Source: Anaerobutyricum faecale
Lineage (GTDB): Bacteria; Bacillota; Clostridia; Lachnospirales; Lachnospiraceae
Assembly (NCBI GenBank): GCA_019119645.1
Contig: DWWR01000028.1
Location: 1-64,000 of the forward strand
Length of the DNA: 64,000 nt
Direction: 5' to 3'
Made by a program: the position numbers and the translations under genes. Shown here piece after piece: positions 60,904 to 64,000 of this stretch (position 1 is its first letter; every line of letters begins with the position of its first letter). The notes under the pieces were generated by a model, which ran no database searches, had not been told where the DNA came from, and saw only the letters and a program-made list of their open reading frames with translations.

Positions 60904-61649
60904 GCCTTCTCATCCTCCTCCTGTATTTCATCGAGAATCCTGTGGCGGTATTCGATAAATTTGTCATCATAAACGTGTCTCGGACGTTCCAGTTCCACAT
61001 CGACGATATTGCGGATGCAGCCTTTCGTGGCGGACATCACCGCAATCCGGTCACCTAAAAAGACCGCCTCTTCCACGCTGTGGGTAATAAAAAAGATTGT
61101 CTTCTTTGTCTGCATCCAGATATCCTGCAGTTCTTTTCTCAGACGGTTGGACGTCTGTTTATCCAGGGCAGAAAACGGCTCATCCATCAAAAGAATCTCA
61201 GAATCCATGGTAAAGGCCCTCGCCAGGGCCACCCGCTGGCGCATACCGCCGGAAAGCTGGTGGATGGCGTACTCTCTGTAATCATTGAGCTGCATCATTT
61301 TCAGATATTTATCAGCCCGTTTCTCCTGTTCCTCCTTCGGCACTCCGGTCATCTCCATGCCAAACTTCACATTCTGGATCACATTGAGCCACGGAAACAG
61401 CGCATGTTCCTGAAACATGACCGTGCGGTCAGCTCCCGGTCCTGTGACCGGTTTTCCGTTTAAAAGGATCTCTCCGGATGTCGGCTTTTCCAGTCCGGCA
61501 ATGAGGTTCAGAAGGGTACTTTTTCCGCAGCCGCTCCGTCCGACCACGCAGAGGAATTCCCCCTGTTTTATCTCCAGATCCACATTTTTCAATGTGGCCT
61601 GATTGGTATCATCAAAGGTCTTGCTTACATTTTTTAAAACTAATGACAT
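60900..61649 (-). CDS. ABC importer ATP-binding protein (SsuB/TauB/NrtD-like)
   Basis: A 249-residue ATPase with Walker A GRSGCGKSTL, signature LSGGMRQRVALARAF, and Walker B LLMDEPFSALD. In this family it powers uptake of nitrate, sulfonates or taurine. Between the binding protein and permease genes. Confidence 0.92.
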   Translation of the reverse strand: MSLVLKNVSKTFDDTNQATLKNVDLEIKQGEFLCVVGRSGCGKSTLLNLIAGLEKPTSGEILLNGKPVTGPGADRTVMFQEHALFPWLNVIQNVKFGMEMTGVPKEEQEKRADKYLKMMQLNDYREYAIHQLSGGMRQRVALARAFTMDSEILLMDEPFSALDKQTSNRLRKELQDIWMQTKKTIFFITHSVEEAVFLGDRIAVMSATKGCIRNIVDVELERPRHVYDDKFIEYRHRILDEIQEEDEKA

Positions 61650-61666
61650 AAGATTTTCCTTTCTGC

Positions 61667-62656
61667 TTATTCCACAGTGACGATCAGGTTATCTCCCGGC
61701 AGTTCGCCGATGAATTTCTGTTCCAGAGAAACCTGCGCGAAATCATCCATGGCGTCCTGATTGATGTCCGTGGACACGATAATCTTCTGGAAAGCACTGT
61801 TAAGCACATCCAGTTCCAGGGACTTGCCTGTGGCCGCATTGATCTCATCATTGATGGTCTGGGCCGCCGTAGTCACATCTGCGTTGATGGCTTCCGTGGC
61901 CGCCTCATGCTGGGCCAGGAACTCGTTGACAATGTCCGGATGTTCTTCCATAAATTCATTTCTTACTACCACAACGGCCACCGGATAATTGCCGTCCATG
62001 TAAAGTTCATCATAATCAAGGACGATCTCTGCGCCGTTCTGTACCAGCTGGGAGCCCCATGGTTCCGGCACCACCGCCGCGTCAATGTTGCCCTGATCCA
62101 TCAGATTCTGCACATCGGCGTTTTCCACGGCGGTCACCGTGACCGTTCCGCCCTCTTCCACGGTGGATAATCCGTTATCAGATAACAGTTTCAGCAGGCA
62201 CAGATGCTGGGTGTTTCCAATCTGCGGCACAGCCACCGTCTTGCCGTCCAGATCTGCCACGGACTGGATATCGGAACCCGACGCTTTCACCAGCTCTGCT
62301 CCCGCCTGGGTGGACCCGGAAATTACAGATACATCGCCTTCAGAATTCACATTGGCGCTGATGGCCGGCACCGGACCGATATATCCGATATCGATATCGC
62401 CGGAAAACAGCGCTTCCACCTCGGCCGGACCTGCGTTGAAGGCCGTCCAGGATACGGTAGTATCATCGCCAAACGCTTCCTCCAGCGTTCCGTTGGCCTT
62501 CATATATAACGCCTGGGCGTGGGTCACATTGTTAAAATATCCGATATTGACATCGTTATCTCCGCTGCCGCTTCCACCGCCGCAGCCTGCCAGTCCGGCC
62601 ATAGCCGCGATCACTCCCGCTGCTGCAATCATTTTCTTTAATCCTTTTATTCTCAT
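61667..62656 (-). CDS. ABC substrate-binding lipoprotein (sulfonate/taurine/nitrate type)
   Basis: A 329-residue lipoprotein with signal peptide and lipobox LAGC at Cys25, then the NMT1/SsuA-type fold: NIGYFNNVTHAQALYMKANG, FNAGPAEVEALFSGDIDIGYIG, TVAVPQIGNTQHL, AVVPEPWGSQLV. It captures an anion such as aliphatic sulfonate at the outer face. No sulfonate monooxygenase is nearby, so the ligand is unproven. An ATTCATGA/TCATGAAT dyad (62703-62727) lies upstream. Last in the divergent region with lacI. Confidence 0.9.
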   Translation of the reverse strand: MRIKGLKKMIAAAGVIAAMAGLAGCGGGSGSGDNDVNIGYFNNVTHAQALYMKANGTLEEAFGDDTTVSWTAFNAGPAEVEALFSGDIDIGYIGPVPAISANVNSEGDVSVISGSTQAGAELVKASGSDIQSVADLDGKTVAVPQIGNTQHLCLLKLLSDNGLSTVEEGGTVTVTAVENADVQNLMDQGNIDAAVVPEPWGSQLVQNGAEIVLDYDELYMDGNYPVAVVVVRNEFMEEHPDIVNEFLAQHEAATEAINADVTTAAQTINDEINAATGKSLELDVLNSAFQKIIVSTDINQDAMDDFAQVSLEQKFIGELPGDNLIVTVE

Positions 62657-62702
62657 ATTGACCTCCGTTTTCTTATTCTTTAAATTTTTTTGATGCCTTA
62701 CT

Positions 62703-62727
62703 ATTCATGATGTTAAACTTCATGAAT
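62703..62727. promoter_or_regulatory. Inverted repeat upstream of the ABC importer operon
   Basis: ATTCATGA (62703-62710) and TCATGAAT (62720-62727) are perfect inverse arms with a 9-base spacer, 47 bases upstream of the lipoprotein start. Candidate operator for the importer. Confidence 0.4.
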
Positions 62728-62875
62728 TTTTTGATTTTTCTTCATCATGTAGTTTGCATCATTTTTCTTTCCTGATACCTGAACATATGCGCTTCATTTG
62801 CTCCCGCATTATCTGCGCTCCCGTATCTTACTTATATCTTATGAAAAAATACTTTTTCTCACAACCAGCTTTTTT

Positions 62876-62887
62876 GAAAACGTTTTC
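62876..62887. promoter_or_regulatory. LacI-type operator site 1
   Basis: GAAAACGTTTTC, a perfect palindrome with CG centre, typical of LacI/GalR sites. It is repeated at 62973-62984, 97 bases away, a spacing that could allow looping. Confidence 0.6.
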
Positions 62888-62899
62888 TCATTTTTTTCG

Positions 62900-62928
62900 T
62901 TGAATTTATGGGGTTTTTCCTGTATACT
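62900..62928 (+). promoter_or_regulatory. Sigma-A promoter of the LacI regulator
   Basis: TTGAAT (62900-62905), 17 bases, TATACT (62923-62928). The palindrome at 62933-62956 covers the start point. Confidence 0.65.
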
Positions 62929-62932
62929 GAAA

Positions 62933-62956
62933 AAAGATGAAACACGTTTCATCTTT
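62933..62956. promoter_or_regulatory. LacI-type operator site 2 (24-bp dyad)
   Basis: Arms 62933-62943 (AAAGATGAAAC) and 62946-62956 (GTTTCATCTTT) are perfect, with a 2-base centre. It overlaps the predicted transcription start of the lacI gene. Confidence 0.6.
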
Positions 62957-62972
62957 AATAACACAATTTTAA

Positions 62973-62984
62973 GAAAACGTTTTC
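62973..62984. promoter_or_regulatory. LacI-type operator site 3
   Basis: GAAAACGTTTTC, identical to site 1, immediately before the ribosome site AGGAGG. Binding here would block the gene's own leader. Confidence 0.6.
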
Positions 62985-62995
62985 AGGAGGTTCTT

Positions 62996-64000
62996 ATGTC
63001 TTTAAAAGAAATCGCCCGACGTGCGGGTACGTCCGTTTCCACGGTTTCCCGTGTATTAAACAGTGAAAATTATAAATGTTCTGACCCGGAGCTGGAAAAG
63101 CGAATCTGGCAGGCCGCTCAGGAACTTTGCTACATTCCCAATTCCGCCGCCAGGGCTTTACAGAAAGGAGAAAATGGTAACAAAACAGCAGAAGAAAAAG
63201 CCTGTCTTTTTGATATTTTCCTTACCCGCTTTCCTTCTCTGGACCAGGATCTGTTCTTCCAGGAGCTTTATGATGCTCTGAAAAAAGAACTCTTAAAACA
63301 GCGCTGTCTTCTGGGCCGTCTTCTGACTGTCCCGGATATCACCACCATGATGCAGGCGTCCACACCTTTTTCAGAGGATGGTCCCCGCGCCGACGGTCTG
63401 ATTCTTCTGGGCAAATGTCCTTCGGAGCTGATTTCTCCGCTGAAAAACTACTATCATCATCTGGTGGGCATCGACCGGAACCCAACGGACTTTGATTATG
63501 ACGAGGTGGTGTGCAGCGGCACGGACGCCGCCGTCACCGCCATGGATTACCTCATCTCCCTGGGGCACAAAAAAATCGCCTACATAGGAGACTGCTCCTA
63601 TGAGGCGAGGTATATCGGTTATTATCAATCTTTGATCAATCACAATCTGCCGCTGGATTACTCCAATATCTATCCCACCAGCCAGACCAGGCAGGAGGGC
63701 ATGCAGATGATGCAGGTGATCCTGCAGAAAAAGGAGCTGCCGTCCGCCATCTTCTGCGCCAACGACAGCACCGCCCTGGGCGTCTTTGACTGCCTGAAGA
63801 CCCACCGCAGGAAGGGATATATTCCGTCCGTCATCTCCATCGACAACATTCAGGGATCCCAGGAGACAAAACCCATGCTCACCACCATCGATATCCCCAA
63901 AAAGGAAATGGCCCACCACGCGGTTCTTCTCCTCCTGGATCAGGTCCGCGGCGGTCACAAAGACGCGGTGCGCATGGAGCTGCCCTGCCGGCTCATCGTC
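62996..64000 (+). CDS. LacI/GalR-family transcriptional regulator (partial)
   Basis: 335 codons from ATG 62996 to the right edge without a stop, so the C-terminus is lost. The N-terminal helix-turn-helix reads SLKEIARRAGTSVSTVSRVL, and the hinge has YIPNSAARALQK. The rest is a periplasmic-binding-type effector domain (DGLILLGKCP, LVGIDRNP, HKKIAYIGDCSYEARYIGYYQ, PSAIFCANDSTALGVFDCLK, VISIDNIQ), as in GalR/MsmR-type proteins. It probably senses a sugar. AGGAGG lies 5 bases upstream. Its three operator-like sites point to autoregulation. Confidence 0.93.
   Translation, partial: MSLKEIARRAGTSVSTVSRVLNSENYKCSDPELEKRIWQAAQELCYIPNSAARALQKGENGNKTAEEKACLFDIFLTRFPSLDQDLFFQELYDALKKELLKQRCLLGRLLTVPDITTMMQASTPFSEDGPRADGLILLGKCPSELISPLKNYYHHLVGIDRNPTDFDYDEVVCSGTDAAVTAMDYLISLGHKKIAYIGDCSYEARYIGYYQSLINHNLPLDYSNIYPTSQTRQEGMQMMQVILQKKELPSAIFCANDSTALGVFDCLKTHRRKGYIPSVISIDNIQGSQETKPMLTTIDIPKKEMAHHAVLLLLDQVRGGHKDAVRMELPCRLIV

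Noticed and set aside
1..64000. CRISPR arrays, tRNA/rRNA genes, prophage or intact insertion sequences.
   Set aside because: No regularly spaced repeats, no cloverleaf or rRNA-like sequence, and no transposase or integrase frames were found by reading.

Overview
The window reads as a chromosomal segment of an anaerobic, endospore-forming Clostridia, most likely a member of the Lachnospiraceae. The evidence is a complete spoIIIA operon, spoIVB, an A-type flavoprotein (FprA), a FeoB-associated Cys-rich peptide, strong AGGAGG ribosome sites, and the Firmicutes block asp23-nusB-xseAB-ispA-dxs-tlyA-nadK-argR-recN-spoIVB. The genus cannot be fixed from sequence reading alone. No rRNA, tRNA, CRISPR array or complete insertion sequence was seen.

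Left accessory part (1-13 kb). A truncated ornithine-cyclodeaminase-like gene (tyramine oxidase subunit B type) leaves the left edge. Next come an AraC regulator, a small 11-residue-repeat protein, and a minus-strand cluster (MFS transporter, VOC protein, SDR, second AraC regulator, class III aminotransferase) that looks like an uncharacterised uptake and catabolic unit, with an intrinsic terminator in its leader. A decayed HtrA fragment, a third AraC gene with a consensus promoter, a candidate small RNA, a MATE transporter, a NimA-like flavin protein, and a MarR-YitT/YczE pair follow.

Housekeeping part (13-25 kb). An HD-domain protein and a NUDIX hydrolase precede a minus-strand operon ruvA-ruvB-zapA-U32-ftsW/rodA-pbp for recombination and cell-wall or division work. 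A YprB-like nuclease and FprA follow.

Transport and signalling part (25-38 kb). This holds a heterodimeric ABC exporter pair and a response regulator-histidine kinase-ABC ATPase-FtsX permease module. It also holds a DtxR-type regulator divergent from an orphan FeoB-associated peptide whose promoter carries a perfect 16-bp palindrome, a secreted Big2-3D protein, and a Gfo/Idh/MocA oxidoreductase.

Core block and island (37-58 kb). The core block spoIVB to asp23 (37.4-47.9 kb) and the spoIIIA operon (53.1-58.4 kb) flank a roughly 5-kb accessory island (48.0-53.0 kb). The island carries an ECF sigma factor, a DUF4367 membrane protein that is probably its anti-sigma factor, two tandem secreted EF-hand/leucine-rich-repeat proteins, and an orphan RelB/DinJ antitoxin. 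The sigma and DUF4367 genes have near-identical promoters (TGTCACAAA, 13 nt, CGTTTATA), the clearest sign of a self-contained regulatory system in the window.

Right end (58.5-64 kb). A GlpA-like FAD oxidoreductase with a Cys-rich C-terminus, a sulfonate/nitrate/taurine-type ABC importer, and a LacI regulator (cut by the right edge) with three operator-like palindromes in its promoter region.
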